A DNA stretch of 64,000 nucleotides from NCBI RefSeq assembly GCF_001650195.1, contig NZ_LXYR01000020.1:1-64000 (forward strand). The letters are read 5' to 3'. The position numbers were made by a program, and so were the translations under genes. Within the stretch, counting starts at the first letter, position 1, and every line of letters starts with the position of its first letter. Below, one piece after another: positions 27,748-38,900 of this stretch. This DNA is from Phormidesmis priestleyi BC1401 (GTDB lineage Bacteria; Cyanobacteriota; Cyanobacteriia; Leptolyngbyales; Leptolyngbyaceae). The notes below the pieces were generated by a model. It saw nothing but the letters and a program-made list of their open reading frames with translations, had not been told where the DNA came from and did no database searches.

Positions 27748-28041
27748 ATGAGAAACAATAAATCGTTGGCTGCTGGTGCTACTCCTGCTGCTGCCGGTAT
27801 TGCTACAGGCGCTGCTACGGGTGCTGCAGTTTATGGGAGTGCTGTAGCAGCAGCAAACGCGGCTGGTATATACGGTGCAGCAGCAACTAGCTCTGCTCTT
27901 GCTAGTCTTGGCGGCGGAGCACTTGCTGCTGGTGGTGCTGGCATGGTTGGCGGAGTTGCAGTCGTTGCTGCATCTGTTGCTTTGCCTGCGGTCGCAGTAA
28001 CTGCGCTAGGCTATGGTCTTTATAATCTGTTCAAATCTTAA
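27748..28041 (+). CDS. Small Gly/Ala-rich hydrophobic protein
   Basis: 97 residues, start ATG at 27748 chosen because CAGGAGAATCTC provides a clear Shine-Dalgarno; a longer frame would begin inside the MITE. After a short basic head (MRNNKSLAAG) the protein is almost entirely Gly, Ala and Val, with one or two hydrophobic segments (GGGALAAGGAGMVGGVAVVA; VALPAVAVTALGYGLYNLF). The GxxxG-like spacing resembles glycine-zipper membrane peptides, bacteriocin-like peptides or holins, but no family can be assigned. No processing or immunity genes are nearby. Confidence 0.6.
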   Translation: MRNNKSLAAGATPAAAGIATGAATGAAVYGSAVAAANAAGIYGAAATSSALASLGGGALAAGGAGMVGGVAVVAASVALPAVAVTALGYGLYNLFKS

Positions 28042-28149
28042 ATCTGAATTCTCGATTTGATTTGCTTTAAATGGTAAGCAGGGGAGGCGCTGTCTGCTCT
28101 GCTTTTGTAGGTAACTTTAAAACTGAACTCTTCATTAACAAATATCAAT

Positions 28150-29898
28150 TCAAGTGGGCGCGAACTCAGGCTTATTGGTTAGGTTGGTGACAATTTGCTG
28201 CATCTCAGCGATCGCCCCGCTCTGATTATTCTTCGCCTCGTTGACTTGTGCGATCGTGCCCTGCATGTCCTCAAGCTGATGTCTCAACCCGTCCACCGTG
28301 TCTTGAATCGGCTGCATTATCTCCTGATAAAGACTGACTTTGCCTGCGAGTTCGGCGGCAGTGACTCTTTGAGATTTCAGCGTTTCTTCTAGGTGTTTCA
28401 ATTCGCTGCGAGTGGCTTCTTGCTCGCCCGATCGCCCATTCACCATTCCCTGAGTTTCCTGAATGCGATTGCGAATTTGCTCAAGCTCATTCTCAATTTT
28501 TTGCAACTCATCTGCTTGCTGCTGCCGAAGCGAATCAATCTGGGTAAACACTTGGCTCAGATCGAGATTCCCCTCTTTTGCCTCTGGGTCACTTCTGCCC
28601 TGTCTTCGTGCCAACCCCGATCGGTGCTGACGCAAAACGCTTTCCTTCTCTTTGAGACTGCGACGTTGCCCCACCAATGTTTGATTGAGAAACTGAGAGG
28701 CATCTTGTTCATCTGCAAGCTCAGATTCTAGAGCGATGCGATCGTACTCCCCAGATTTCTCAATCTTGGCTTTCAGTTCCTCAAGCTCTCTCTGTTTAGA
28801 CTCCAGTTCTTCTTCTTGCCCGTTGACAAAGCTAGAAGACATCTCAAAGTCACGCTGAAAGTCTTGAATGACTGCCTGAAGATGATCTAAGGGCATTTTA
28901 TCCAACATCTCGACATCCACTGAACTGATGGTTGCATCCATTCCTTCGGCGAGACGAAAAAGCTGCTGGTGCAGATCGTCATGATGCTGGATCTGTATCC
29001 CCAACATCTGAGCATAGTCTTGCTTAGTCTGCAAAACAGCTCGCTGAAGCTTGACCTCGGTTTTTGCCTTTTCTAGCGCTTCTTGGGATTGGTGCCACTC
29101 TTGCCAGCGGCGATCGAGATCTTGAGACTGGCGATCGATCTCCTCCTGCATCTGAGGTGAAGCCTGTTGTTGTTGCTCTAAACTCTGCCAATGTTGGCTC
29201 AAAATTGCCTGATGCTGACTGGCTAACTCAGAAGCCTGATTAACCTGCTCCTGCATCAATTCGGGCGAGAAGTCTGAACTAGACAGCCGACCCAAAAGCT
29301 CCTGAATGGCTTGAGCTTGTTCGTCATCTAGAACAGACGCTTGTTGCAGCTCAGATTGCTGCTCATCGACTCGCTGCTTCTGCCCCTGTAGCTGATCCCA
29401 AGCGCCCTCTAGCTCTTGGCGGTTTCGATCGATCTCTGCCTGTTGACGCAAGATCTCGTCGCGGGTCGTCTCAAACTGTTGACGCTGTTGCTCTAACTGC
29501 TCAAAGTCTTCTTCTAACTGCTGAAGTTGCTCACGCCGAGTCTCCATCTCCATTTCACGCCGATTTAGCTCTTGGCTTTGGTAGGTGAGCGACTGCTTCC
29601 ACTGCTCAATCTCGTCTTCCTGATTTTTAAACTTTTCTTGCAGGCGAGAGAAGTTTTGCAAAATGCTGACCAAAGGTCGTCCAGCTTCTTGGACGCGCTG
29701 CACCTGCTTGTTGACGGTCAGGTCTACCAGCAGCAAAGTTCCGGGGCTAAACCGACTCGCTTCGTCTGACTGAATGGCTTCATCGCTGGCTGCGCTCCAA
29801 TTTTGCTCAGATCGTTGACAGGCAAGCAGTTTGAATTCAGACTTACCGCCGCCGATAATTCCGCCTTTCTTTTGTATAACTTCTGCTAGATACAGCAC
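28150..29898 (-). CDS. hmpF: Pilus motility taxis protein HmpF (coiled-coil)
   Basis: 582 residues. A globular start (MLYLAEVIQKKGGIIGGGKS ... FSPGTLLLVDLTVNKQVQRV) is followed by about 450 residues of nearly continuous coiled coil rich in Gln and Glu, ending in a short variable tail. This layout and its position, divergent from hmpA, match HmpF of filamentous cyanobacteria. There HmpF is needed for type IV pilus activity and phototaxis and is thought to sit at the pilus poles. The homology call rests on architecture and context together. ATG start. Confidence 0.85.
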   Translation of the reverse strand: MLYLAEVIQKKGGIIGGGKSEFKLLACQRSEQNWSAASDEAIQSDEASRFSPGTLLLVDLTVNKQVQRVQEAGRPLVSILQNFSRLQEKFKNQEDEIEQWKQSLTYQSQELNRREMEMETRREQLQQLEEDFEQLEQQRQQFETTRDEILRQQAEIDRNRQELEGAWDQLQGQKQRVDEQQSELQQASVLDDEQAQAIQELLGRLSSSDFSPELMQEQVNQASELASQHQAILSQHWQSLEQQQQASPQMQEEIDRQSQDLDRRWQEWHQSQEALEKAKTEVKLQRAVLQTKQDYAQMLGIQIQHHDDLHQQLFRLAEGMDATISSVDVEMLDKMPLDHLQAVIQDFQRDFEMSSSFVNGQEEELESKQRELEELKAKIEKSGEYDRIALESELADEQDASQFLNQTLVGQRRSLKEKESVLRQHRSGLARRQGRSDPEAKEGNLDLSQVFTQIDSLRQQQADELQKIENELEQIRNRIQETQGMVNGRSGEQEATRSELKHLEETLKSQRVTAAELAGKVSLYQEIMQPIQDTVDGLRHQLEDMQGTIAQVNEAKNNQSGAIAEMQQIVTNLTNKPEFAPT

Positions 29899-30545
29899 AC
29901 TGATAGCCCTCTTCTGTGTCTATGCCCAATCCTAGAGCAATTTGTCCGAATGGTCTAAAGTTCTCGTCAGCTTAGCTTAACGGAGCCAGAAACAGGCTAG
30001 CGGTTCCAAGTTTTCACCCCAGCCATTCAGTTTGTCAATTATCTTAGCCAAACCAACTGGGCTTCAGCGCTCTTAAACTCATTATGCCCACGACTTTTTA
30101 TCCCCATCGGCTAACTGAGCACCCATTCAAGAGATTTATCTTGCCTACCGAATGACGTATTTCAGTCCATACAAGTTGGCTCAAACGAAACTTAAGATTC
30201 TGCAATTTGAGCCACTGCCCTCTAATCTAGCACTGCCTTTGCTCGTTCGCATCAAGAAATCTCATCAAATTCTCAAGAGATGCAGGCATTAAATTAAGCC
30301 GTGGGATTTGCGGCAACCTTTTGATGCTTAATTGACTAAATGAATACAGTGCCTCCACTATTATCTTTCTGTGACGATTTTCAGGAAATTACCTTAGATT
30401 GAGTTTGAGATCGACCTAACACTGAAGATGCCAAGAGATAATAAATTGGCTTCTCAGATGAGCAAAAAAACTATTGCTCTCATTCAAATCGAGGGCAAAA
30501 TTGATACGGAGCGCCGGATTGCTTTGAGGAGACAAATTAACTTGA
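29899..30545. promoter_or_regulatory. Divergent hmpF-hmpA intergenic region
   Basis: 647 bases without a convincing gene. It must contain the promoters of hmpF (leftward) and of the hmpA-E genes (rightward), and probably a long 5' leader for one of them. A 45-codon frame (30428-30562) overlaps the hmpA start but shows no coding character. GAGGAG at about 30530 is the probable hmpA ribosome site. In hormogonium-forming cyanobacteria the locus is under a sigma-factor cascade; I cannot identify a specific sigma box here. Confidence 0.5.
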
Positions 30546-31805
30546 ATGCAAGGACAACTGAGTGAGATTGATATCCGTAGCATCCTGCAACTGATCGAGC
30601 TAGGTCAGCGCACAGGCGAACTTTTTGTTGAAGCCTATCCTTCTTCTTCGCTGCCGCCTACTCATGTTGCATCCCCGATCGAGACTCGTTCTACCAAGTC
30701 TTTGAGTGGTCATTCCTGGTTTGCTTTTTTCCTCAATGGTCAAATCGTTTACGCCGGGGAGACTGACGTTAGTTTGCTTCGACTGCGAGACTACCTGCGT
30801 CGCTATCAGGCAGAATCTGCGGTAGACGACATCGCGTCTTCGTCGATCGCTGCCTTCAATGCTCCAGAATATGGCTATTTGTGGGCGTTAATGGAGAATC
30901 ACAGCCTCACTCCTGCTCAAGCACGCAGTGTAATTAAAAGCATGATTCACGAAACGCTGTTTGACCTCCTGAGTTTGCATCAGGGGTCTTTTATTTTTGA
31001 GATGGGCACTCCCCTCGCACCGCAGCTAATGACGCTAGAGACTGCCCCTCTGGTGACGAAGATCATTAAGCAGGTGCAAGAGTGGAAGCAGTTCTATCCT
31101 CAGATTCATTCGCCCGATCAGTGTCCTGTAGTTGCGAACAGAGCTTCATTAAAAGAGGTCCTGCCTGAAACCACGTTCAGTACGCTCGATCGCTATGCAG
31201 ATGGCAAAACGTCTCTGCGGCAAATCGCGCGTTATCTAAATCGTGACATCTTAACCGTTGCCAGGGCAATCTATCCCTACGTAAAGCGGGGCTGGCTTCA
31301 CTTAGCTCATTCTTCCTCTGAAGAGTTAGGTGGCGGGTCAAAAGTTCGGGCTAGAGATCTCGATTTTTGGCAAATTAATAAGACCCCCAGAGTCGTTTGT
31401 ATTGATGATGGTGCCACGATCCGCAAAACCGTAGAATATATTCTCAATCAACATGGCTATGAAGTGACGGCGATCGACAACCCGCTCAAGGCGCTCAGTC
31501 TCGTGTTTCAACTCAAGCCAGACCTGATTCTTTGTGATATTGCCATGCCAGAATTAGATGGCTATGAAATCTGCGCTATGCTTCGCAAGTCAACGGCGTT
31601 TCGTCAAACCCCGATCGTCATGTTGACTGGTAAAGATGGCTTTATCGATCGGGTTAAAGCCCGAATGGTTGGTGCGACTGATTATTTAACCAAACCATTT
31701 GGAGAAAGTGAGCTATTAATGTTGCTAGAAAAGTACATAGGTGTGGGACATCCTGACCAGCCAAAAGCCGACCAACTTTTAACAGATGCTCTCGAAGAAG
31801 GGTAG
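30546..31805 (+). CDS. hmpA: PatA-like response regulator HmpA/PilG
   Basis: 419 residues. An N-terminal PATAN/DUF4388 domain (QGQLSEIDIRSILQLIELGQ RTGEL onward) spans about 1-235, a short linker follows, and a C-terminal receiver domain spans about 282-400 with phosphoacceptor Asp331 (LILCDIAMPELDG) and Lys in YLTKPFGESEL. Matches the PatA-family regulator that opens the pil/hmp chemotaxis-like operon controlling type IV pili. Probably phosphorylated by the CheA encoded downstream. ATG start. Confidence 0.9.
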   Translation: MQGQLSEIDIRSILQLIELGQRTGELFVEAYPSSSLPPTHVASPIETRSTKSLSGHSWFAFFLNGQIVYAGETDVSLLRLRDYLRRYQAESAVDDIASSSIAAFNAPEYGYLWALMENHSLTPAQARSVIKSMIHETLFDLLSLHQGSFIFEMGTPLAPQLMTLETAPLVTKIIKQVQEWKQFYPQIHSPDQCPVVANRASLKEVLPETTFSTLDRYADGKTSLRQIARYLNRDILTVARAIYPYVKRGWLHLAHSSSEELGGGSKVRARDLDFWQINKTPRVVCIDDGATIRKTVEYILNQHGYEVTAIDNPLKALSLVFQLKPDLILCDIAMPELDGYEICAMLRKSTAFRQTPIVMLTGKDGFIDRVKARMVGATDYLTKPFGESELLMLLEKYIGVGHPDQPKADQLLTDALEEG

Positions 31806-31949
31806 AAATCGATCTCACCTAAGGCGGCTTATTTTTGGCGAAGAGCTGATTCTTTCAGGGATTGGGGTACTTTAGTGATTACATAGTTTAAGGTAAACAA
31901 CGGTGGATTTCACCCGTCATCGGTCAATCCAGCAAATAGGTAAGGGGTT

Positions 31950-32315
31950 ATGAGTACAGTTCTGGTCGTGGAAGACAGCGTCACTCAACGGGAAATGATC
32001 ACAGATCTGCTAAAGGGAAGTGGGCTAACCGTCACCATTGCGACAGATGGGGTCGAAGCGTTAGAGCAGATCCAAGTGCATCGTCCTGACCTGGTTGTGC
32101 TGGATATTGTGATGCCTCGAATGAATGGTTATGAGGTGTGCCGTCGGCTCAAGGCAGACCCCAAAACGCAGAAGGTTCCCGTGGTGATGTGTTCTTCCAA
32201 GGGGGAAGAGTTCGATCGCTATTGGGGCATGAAGCAAGGGGCGGATGCCTATATAGCAAAGCCGTTTCAGCCCACTGAATTAGTGGGTACGGTTAAACAA
32301 CTATTGCGAGGTTAG
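31950..32315 (+). CDS. hmpB: CheY-like response regulator HmpB/PilH
   Basis: 121-residue single receiver domain: acidic pair in VVEDSVTQ, phosphoacceptor Asp52 (VVLDIVMPRMNG), switch Ser in VVMCSSKG and Lys in YIAKPFQP. It lacks an output domain, so it acts on a partner such as the pilus motor or as a phosphate sink. ATG start with AAGGGG upstream. The gap to hmpA is 144 bases and to hmpC 11 bases. Confidence 0.92.
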   Translation: MSTVLVVEDSVTQREMITDLLKGSGLTVTIATDGVEALEQIQVHRPDLVVLDIVMPRMNGYEVCRRLKADPKTQKVPVVMCSSKGEEFDRYWGMKQGADAYIAKPFQPTELVGTVKQLLRG

Positions 32316-32326
32316 GGATAGAGGTC

Positions 32327-32857
32327 ATGGTAGGGAATTCAGACTTTTTAACGGGTGGAGGCTACGATCAAGCTCCTGAGTTTCAGGAACTAGAAAGCCC
32401 TGAAGGGGAGTTGCACCTGCGGTTCTATATCCCATCAGGCAGCGAGTTTGCCCTACCTGCGGCTGGGATTCGAGAGGTGCTGTCTCCATCGCCCGATCGA
32501 ATTACTCCTGTCCCTAATGTTTCGCCTCTGCTATTGGGCACACTCAACGTGCGAGGACGAGTAGTTTGGGTCGCAGATTTAGGTCAATTTTTGGGCGATC
32601 CAGTCCCTTTAAATACAGACCGTCCTGAGATTTCTGTGATAGCAGTCGAAGATCAGGACATCATGTTAGGGTTGGCAGTCGATCGCATCGTCGGCATGGA
32701 TTGGCTAGACATTGATCATGTGCAGATGTCAACCGCTGCCCCTGATAGTGTTGCACCTTTTTTGCGAGGTGAGTGGGTGTTAAATGACCAAGACAGTCAG
32801 TTTTTGCGGTTGCTCGATCAGGTAGCGATTTTACGATCGGCGCGGTGGGCAGCATAA
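32327..32857 (+). CDS. hmpC: CheW-like adaptor HmpC/PilI
   Basis: 176-residue CheW domain protein linking receptor and kinase: FYIPSGSEFALPAAGIREVL, the conserved LLGTLNVRGRVVWVADLGQFLG, and ILGLAVDR-type strand LGLAVDRIVGM. ATG start 11 bases after hmpB, so translation is probably coupled. 217 bases separate it from the receptor gene. Confidence 0.93.
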   Translation: MVGNSDFLTGGGYDQAPEFQELESPEGELHLRFYIPSGSEFALPAAGIREVLSPSPDRITPVPNVSPLLLGTLNVRGRVVWVADLGQFLGDPVPLNTDRPEISVIAVEDQDIMLGLAVDRIVGMDWLDIDHVQMSTAAPDSVAPFLRGEWVLNDQDSQFLRLLDQVAILRSARWAA

Positions 32858-33074
32858 TCAATGAGCCAAAACCGATCCCTATCTGTACAATCAATGCAAC
32901 GGACTGATCGAAGACAACTTTTGGAGTCTCAGGCAGCATCGACCACTACTCAGATGCATTATTTTCACTCTACACCGACTGCTCACTTTTTTCTAAGTTT
33001 GCCACCTATCAAACTCAACTTTAAGAGCAGAACTTCGAGAACAACGGCATACAAGCACTTGCAGGAGAAGGCAC

Positions 33075-35765
33075 ATGGCACGCGGGACTGACTTTGCCCA
33101 AGACTATCAACAGGCTGAAAGAGCCTATATGCAGGGCAAGTATGAAGAAGCGGCGAAGATTGTCGATCGCTTAGTCGATGAATACCCCCAAGACCCTAGC
33201 GCTCGACTTCTGCGGGGACACATCTACTGCTATGGGCTTCAGCAATATGGTGTTGCTCAAGAGCAATATCAAACGGTTCTCAACCTCACGTCTGATACTG
33301 AGTTTGTCGATTATGCCAACAGCGGTCTGACTTATGCAAACCAGTTTGCAGGCGAGCCAGCGAATGGCGTTTCTGATAGTCACGAAGCAGAAATTGGGGC
33401 GTTTGATAAGTTTGATGCCGCAAACCGTGCATCGGTGACTCAGCAGCAGCCAGATGACTTTAATGACTTTGTGCTCGATGAGATGGATTTAGATATGCCC
33501 GAATCGCCGCCATCTCAAAGCGGTGAACCGTTTGGTAGCCCTTTTAATAGCCACAACGATAATGGAAGGGCACCTGCACAAAGCAATACATTTACGGACG
33601 ATCCATTCGCGCTGACTGACCTGGATGATTTTGGCGCAAATGCAAGTAGCGGGGCAAACGATTCATTCGCATTAGACAGCCAATCTAGTTTCTCCGCTGC
33701 TGATACCAGCTTAGACAGCAGCTTTCCGGCTGCGATGGACGAATTTGACAGTGTATTCTCTAGCCCAGATTTTTCAACCCAAACCGACGAATCTCCGTTC
33801 CCCTCGTTTTCTGAGCCAGCAGCGCCGATCAACTCCCCTAATCGCCCATCCAACAATCGTGCAATGGGCGAAGACACGCTCTTTATGGGCGACCCTGACC
33901 TGTATGAATCGGCTGAGTCAAATTTTGATGCACCAGTCGAACCCAATCAGTTCGATTCGCTTTATAACGGCACTCTTTCTGAACCAAGCCTGAATCCTGG
34001 CTCAAGCTCAACGGGAAGTCGGAGCAACGTTGATTTTTTGGACGACTTTGAAGACTTCGACGATTTGGGTAGCTTGTCTGATTTCGACCTCTCTGAAGAC
34101 TCAGCGGGATTCACCAGCCCTTCGATCGGGAGTGGTTTTGGGCTGTCTACAAACGGGATGGCGATCGGGTCAGACAGCGGCACGATGGATTTTGGAGATC
34201 ACGATCGCTCCACCATTCGCGATGACGAACTGTTTAGCATCTCCAATACGTCTGAGCAGGTTCCCAGCTTTACCCAGATCGACAGTTCGGCGGCAGATCC
34301 CAGTCCTACCGTCGAACAGGGTCCTTTAGCATTCATCGATAACCGCCCGCTGGCAACCAAGCAGTTAATCGTTGCAGGGGCGGCGGGAATTGTCTCAGCC
34401 GTGGCAGTGGCAGTGGTGAGCTTTCTCTCAGCGAATGGTGCCGCCCAGCAGAATAATCCAACCGTAGTATCTCAACTCCGCAATACAGGGCTGTTGATGG
34501 CTCTAGCAGGTGGCGTGTGTGGAGGAGGCGCAGCGTTTGTGGTGGGGCAAATTACCGCCAAGCAAATGAAGCGATCGACAGATGACTTAAAAGCCCAGTT
34601 TGATGCGGTGTGTCAGGGCAACCTCAACGCTCGCACCACGGTTTATTCAGAAGATGAGCTAGGTCAGTTGTCGAGTGGGTTTAACCAGATGGCGCGAGTC
34701 ATTCTGACTACCACCAGCGAAGCGCAGCGCAAAGCAGAAGAACAAGAGCAAGCAAAAGAAGACTTGCAGCGTCAGGTGATCCGCCTGCTTGACGATGTGG
34801 AGGGCGCGGCGAGAGGTGACTTGACGGTGCAGGCAGAGGTGACGGCAGACGTGTTAGGCGCGGTTGCTGACTCTTTTAACTTGACGATTCAAAACCTGCG
34901 AGAAATTGTGCAGCAGGTGAAGACAGCCGCCCGTCAGGTCAGCAAAGGCTCGACTGAGAATGAAATGTTTGCCCGCAGTTTGTCGTCAGACGCGCTGCGA
35001 CAAGCCGAGGAACTTGCCGTTACCCTCAACTCAGTCCAGGTGATGACCGACTCGATTCAACGGGTGGCAGAAAGCGCTCGTGAGGCTGAAGAAGTGGCAC
35101 GTTCTGCATCGGCAACGGCTCTCAAAGGCGGCGAGGCGGTAGAGCGCACCGTGGCAGGTATTTTAGAAATCCGAGAAACCGTGGCTGAAACCACTCGCAA
35201 GGTGAAACGTCTGGCGGAGTCTTCTCAAGAGATTTCTAAAATTGTGGCGTTGATTTCTCAGATTGCGTCTCGCACCAACTTGCTGGCTTTGAACGCCAGT
35301 ATCGAGGCAGCACGGGCAGGTGAAGCGGGACGAGGCTTTGCGATCGTCGCCGATGAGGTGCGTCAACTCGCAGACCGAGCCGCCAAAGCGTCAAAAGAAA
35401 TCGAGCAAATCGTGCTGCAAATTCAGAGCGAGACTGGCTCGGTCATGACCGCGATGGAAGAAGGCACCCAGCAGGTGATCGAGGGCACTCGACTGGCAGA
35501 ACAGGCAAAGCGATCGCTGGAAGACATTATTCAAGTGTCAACCCGCATCAACACGCTCGTGACTTCGATTACTGCCGATACGGTCGAACAGACCGAAACA
35601 TCTCGTGCGGTAGCTCAGGTGATGCAATCGGTCGAGCTGACAGCTCAAGAAACCTCGCAAGAGGCGCAGCGAGTCTCCGGTTCGCTGCAAAATCTGGTCG
35701 GCGTTGCAAGAGATCTACTGACCTCAGTGGAGCGGTTCCGCGTTGAGGCGATCGAGCGAAAGTAG
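33075..35765 (+). CDS. hmpD: Methyl-accepting chemotaxis protein HmpD/PilJ
   Basis: 896-residue receptor. Residues 5-90 look like TPR helices ([20 protein letters not shown]). Residues about 100-410 form a long acidic, Ser/Asp/Phe-rich low-complexity region. Two membrane helices lie near 425-447 and 468-492 ([39 protein letters not shown]), with only a short loop between, so there is almost no periplasmic sensor. HAMP units follow, and then the signalling domain with tip [20 protein letters not shown] and [17 protein letters not shown]. The sensory part is therefore cytoplasmic. ATG start with AGGAGAAGG upstream. Confidence 0.93.
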   Translation: MARGTDFAQDYQQAERAYMQGKYEEAAKIVDRLVDEYPQDPSARLLRGHIYCYGLQQYGVAQEQYQTVLNLTSDTEFVDYANSGLTYANQFAGEPANGVSDSHEAEIGAFDKFDAANRASVTQQQPDDFNDFVLDEMDLDMPESPPSQSGEPFGSPFNSHNDNGRAPAQSNTFTDDPFALTDLDDFGANASSGANDSFALDSQSSFSAADTSLDSSFPAAMDEFDSVFSSPDFSTQTDESPFPSFSEPAAPINSPNRPSNNRAMGEDTLFMGDPDLYESAESNFDAPVEPNQFDSLYNGTLSEPSLNPGSSSTGSRSNVDFLDDFEDFDDLGSLSDFDLSEDSAGFTSPSIGSGFGLSTNGMAIGSDSGTMDFGDHDRSTIRDDELFSISNTSEQVPSFTQIDSSAADPSPTVEQGPLAFIDNRPLATKQLIVAGAAGIVSAVAVAVVSFLSANGAAQQNNPTVVSQLRNTGLLMALAGGVCGGGAAFVVGQITAKQMKRSTDDLKAQFDAVCQGNLNARTTVYSEDELGQLSSGFNQMARVILTTTSEAQRKAEEQEQAKEDLQRQVIRLLDDVEGAARGDLTVQAEVTADVLGAVADSFNLTIQNLREIVQQVKTAARQVSKGSTENEMFARSLSSDALRQAEELAVTLNSVQVMTDSIQRVAESAREAEEVARSASATALKGGEAVERTVAGILEIRETVAETTRKVKRLAESSQEISKIVALISQIASRTNLLALNASIEAARAGEAGRGFAIVADEVRQLADRAAKASKEIEQIVLQIQSETGSVMTAMEEGTQQVIEGTRLAEQAKRSLEDIIQVSTRINTLVTSITADTVEQTETSRAVAQVMQSVELTAQETSQEAQRVSGSLQNLVGVARDLLTSVERFRVEAIERK

Positions 35766-35990
35766 TGAAAATCACAGGCACTTATAGTAAGGAGCCTCTA
35801 TCCTAATTGAGTTACCCTAAAGCCATAGACTCAACGCCATCTCAGATGATCTCAGTTCAAAACCTTGGATGATCTCGACCCGCAATTTAGCTCTCATTCT
35901 CAGATCATCTATCTTCTCTAAGACTCCTCTAAATGACCCACTGAATGGGTTTGAACGGGGGTCAATCTAACCATAGAAAGGGACAATGCG

Positions 35991-38900
35991 ATGCAGCCAG
36001 AACAACAGCGGCGAATCATGGGCTACTTCATTGAGGAGGCAAAAGACCATCTCAATACCATTGAGCAGGGTTTGTTGAATCTGCAAGGCACGATCGCAGA
36101 CCCTGAAAGGGTGAATGAAGTCTTTCGGGCGGCTCACTCGGTTAAGGGTGGAGCTGCGATGTTAGGTCTGAGCAGCATTCAGCAGACCTCGCATCGCTTA
36201 GAAGATTTCTTCAAAATCCTCAAAGAAACTCCTGGAATCAAGCCGGATCAAAAAGTAGAAACGCTTCTGCTACGGGTGTTTGATACGCTCCAGGAACTGT
36301 TAGAGCAGTTGCAAGGTCCGTTTGGTTTGAGCGAAGAAGCGTCGAATGCGACGATGGCTAGCGTTGAGCCTGTTTTTGAGGAACTTCAGCAACATCTCAG
36401 TCTGCTAGAGCGTCAGAGTGAGGCAGCCACGCCTACTCCTGTGATGACGCGTCCGACGATCGCAGCGACTCCAGCCACGTCTCAAGACAGCTCATTGGTG
36501 CTGATTTTTCAAACCGATGTGCCTGTCCAACTGCGTGAAATGCTGCAACTGTTCCGACAGGCGGAGGCGCTGCCCGACGGACGCGATCGCCTTCAAGAAA
36601 TTTGCACTGGGTTAAGGGGGTTGGGCGAAGCCTTCGATCTCGATCAATGGTGCAGTTTGGTGAATCTGGCGAGTCAAGCGATCGCCGATCCCAATAATTC
36701 CTATCGAGCGCTGGCGCCGATCGTCATTAAAGACTTTAAGCAGGCACAGGAATCTGTTTTAGCAGGTCGGGTTTGGGAGGTTGCACCGAGCGAACAGCTA
36801 ATCGCCCTTGTGCCGATCGATGCGGCATTACCGTTAGCAGTCGATGACGATCTGGCAGATTTCTTTGCTATTACAGATCATCTCGATTCAGATGATGACC
36901 TAGACCTGTCGGAAATGGATTTTGCGGCTGAAGCCGATTCTCTAGACGCGTTGGAGTTAGACACTCTAAACCTGGATGCTCCTTTGTTTGAGTCTAGTCG
37001 TGACAGCAGTTTGGTAGAAGAGACTGAACTGTCTAGGGCAAGCGATCGCGACGGTCCTGAAGTCGGCATGGCAGAACTCAACAGTCTGGCAGACCTGTTT
37101 GAAGGAGAAATGCCCGATCTCGGTGCCACCTGGCAAGAAGAAGAGGTGATTGGAAGTTCTCGATCGGCGGCGCTTGACTTCAATAATCCACTGGGAGAGG
37201 AGAGCAGCGACTTTTCAGACTTGCTGTTTGACGATTCTGCTGCGACTCCTGCTAGCGTCAGCGAGGAGGATGACGACGACTTTACGAGTCTGTTTGGAGA
37301 CAACTCTTTAGAGGATCTGCTCGATTCTGAAGTGACTTCGGGTGCGATCGTAAACCCAACTATTCTTGAAACCGCCTCAGACACCGAAGATTTTGATCTG
37401 TTTGGTTTAGAGACCTCTGAAGAGAGTTTGACTCCTGCTGATAATCTGTTTGATGAACTGAATCTAGACGACTTTGACGACCTGAATTTGACCAGCGAGA
37501 TCGCACCCTCAGATGATCTCTTAGAGATACTTTCTTCACCTCAAGTAGACAATGAAGCGACTCCGATCGGATTGGGCGAGTTATTTGCAGGGCTAGACGA
37601 GGAGGAGTTGAACTTTGATCAGCCTTTAACCGACTCGATCGCGTCGCCTAGCCCCGTGGTGAATGAATCGACGTTTGACGACCTAGATTTTGACCTCGCG
37701 TTAGACGACGAAGCCCCTGCGCCTGCTGCCGCGATCTCCGACCCGTGGGAAAGCTTAGATCTAGAAGAATCTCCTCAAGCTTCAACGCTTGAATCAGACA
37801 ATCAGAATGAACTCGGTGCTTTGACAGACGACCTGTTTGGGGATTTGGATGATCTCGATTTCGGTTTAAATGAAGCCCCTTCAACCTCTGTAGAGAGCTT
37901 AGAAGCACTTTCTCTTCCTCCTGATGATCAAGAGACGAATGATCTCTCACCCTTTGACAATCTTTGGAGTCAATCTGATCTGTTGCCAGACGATGAATCT
38001 CTAGATGCTGGATTAGAAGAGTTAGACGTTGGCTCTGATACCTCGAATTTTTCAGTAGAAGATTCTAATGATTTGTTGACAGATGCTAGAAGCGATGACT
38101 CAGCAGAATTCGATTTAACGTCGGCAAACAGTGAGTTTCCATTTAGTTTAGAAATAGCTTCAGAGGAAAGCGATGACCTGCTGACAAGCCTTTTTGAGAG
38201 CGAAGAACCCCTGGACTCGCTAGAGATTAATCCCGTAGAGCCTGAAGCTTCCTTAAATGAACTAGCGTTTGATAGTGTCTTTGAGTTTGACTTGACGTTA
38301 GACGACCTGAATTTATTGACAGAAGGAAGTGAGTTAGAGCCAAATGCTTTACCTAACTTAGAGCTGACCAATTTAGACGATGACTTCTTAGGGTTAGAGG
38401 GTGAAGATGAGATTGATCTGGCTAATCTAGTAGACGAAAGCTTTGCTGCCGAGACTCCTTCGCTGAGTTTGGACGCTGATTCCGAGTCAGAAACCGCTGA
38501 TTTAGCAGGACTACTTGAGTCCGAAGACCTATTCAACTTTAACCAGTCTGAAGAGTCGCTAGACTTGAATCTTAACGCTTCGGAAACCAGCGATGATCTT
38601 GACAGTCTGTTCGATGAAAACTCTGAGGAGATGGGACTTTTATTTGCTGAGACTCCTATCTCAGAATTAGAGACAACAGACCTTTTTGGCTTTTTAACAG
38701 CAGATGACCCACAGGCTAGCGAGGAGTCGATCGCTGATTCACCGCTCTCACTCGATCGCTCTGAGTCTGAGCCGCTCTCAAACGATTTAGATGATTTGCT
38801 GAATCTAACTGCGATCGGAGAAGAGACTGCGCTAGACCTTGATCTGCTTTTAGATGATGACTCATTGAATAGTCTAGATGACCTGCTAAGTGACGATCTT

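Noticed and set aside
30428-30562. 45-codon upstream frame overlapping the hmpA start
   Set aside because: No Shine-Dalgarno and no conserved features; composition is like non-coding DNA, although a leader peptide cannot be excluded.
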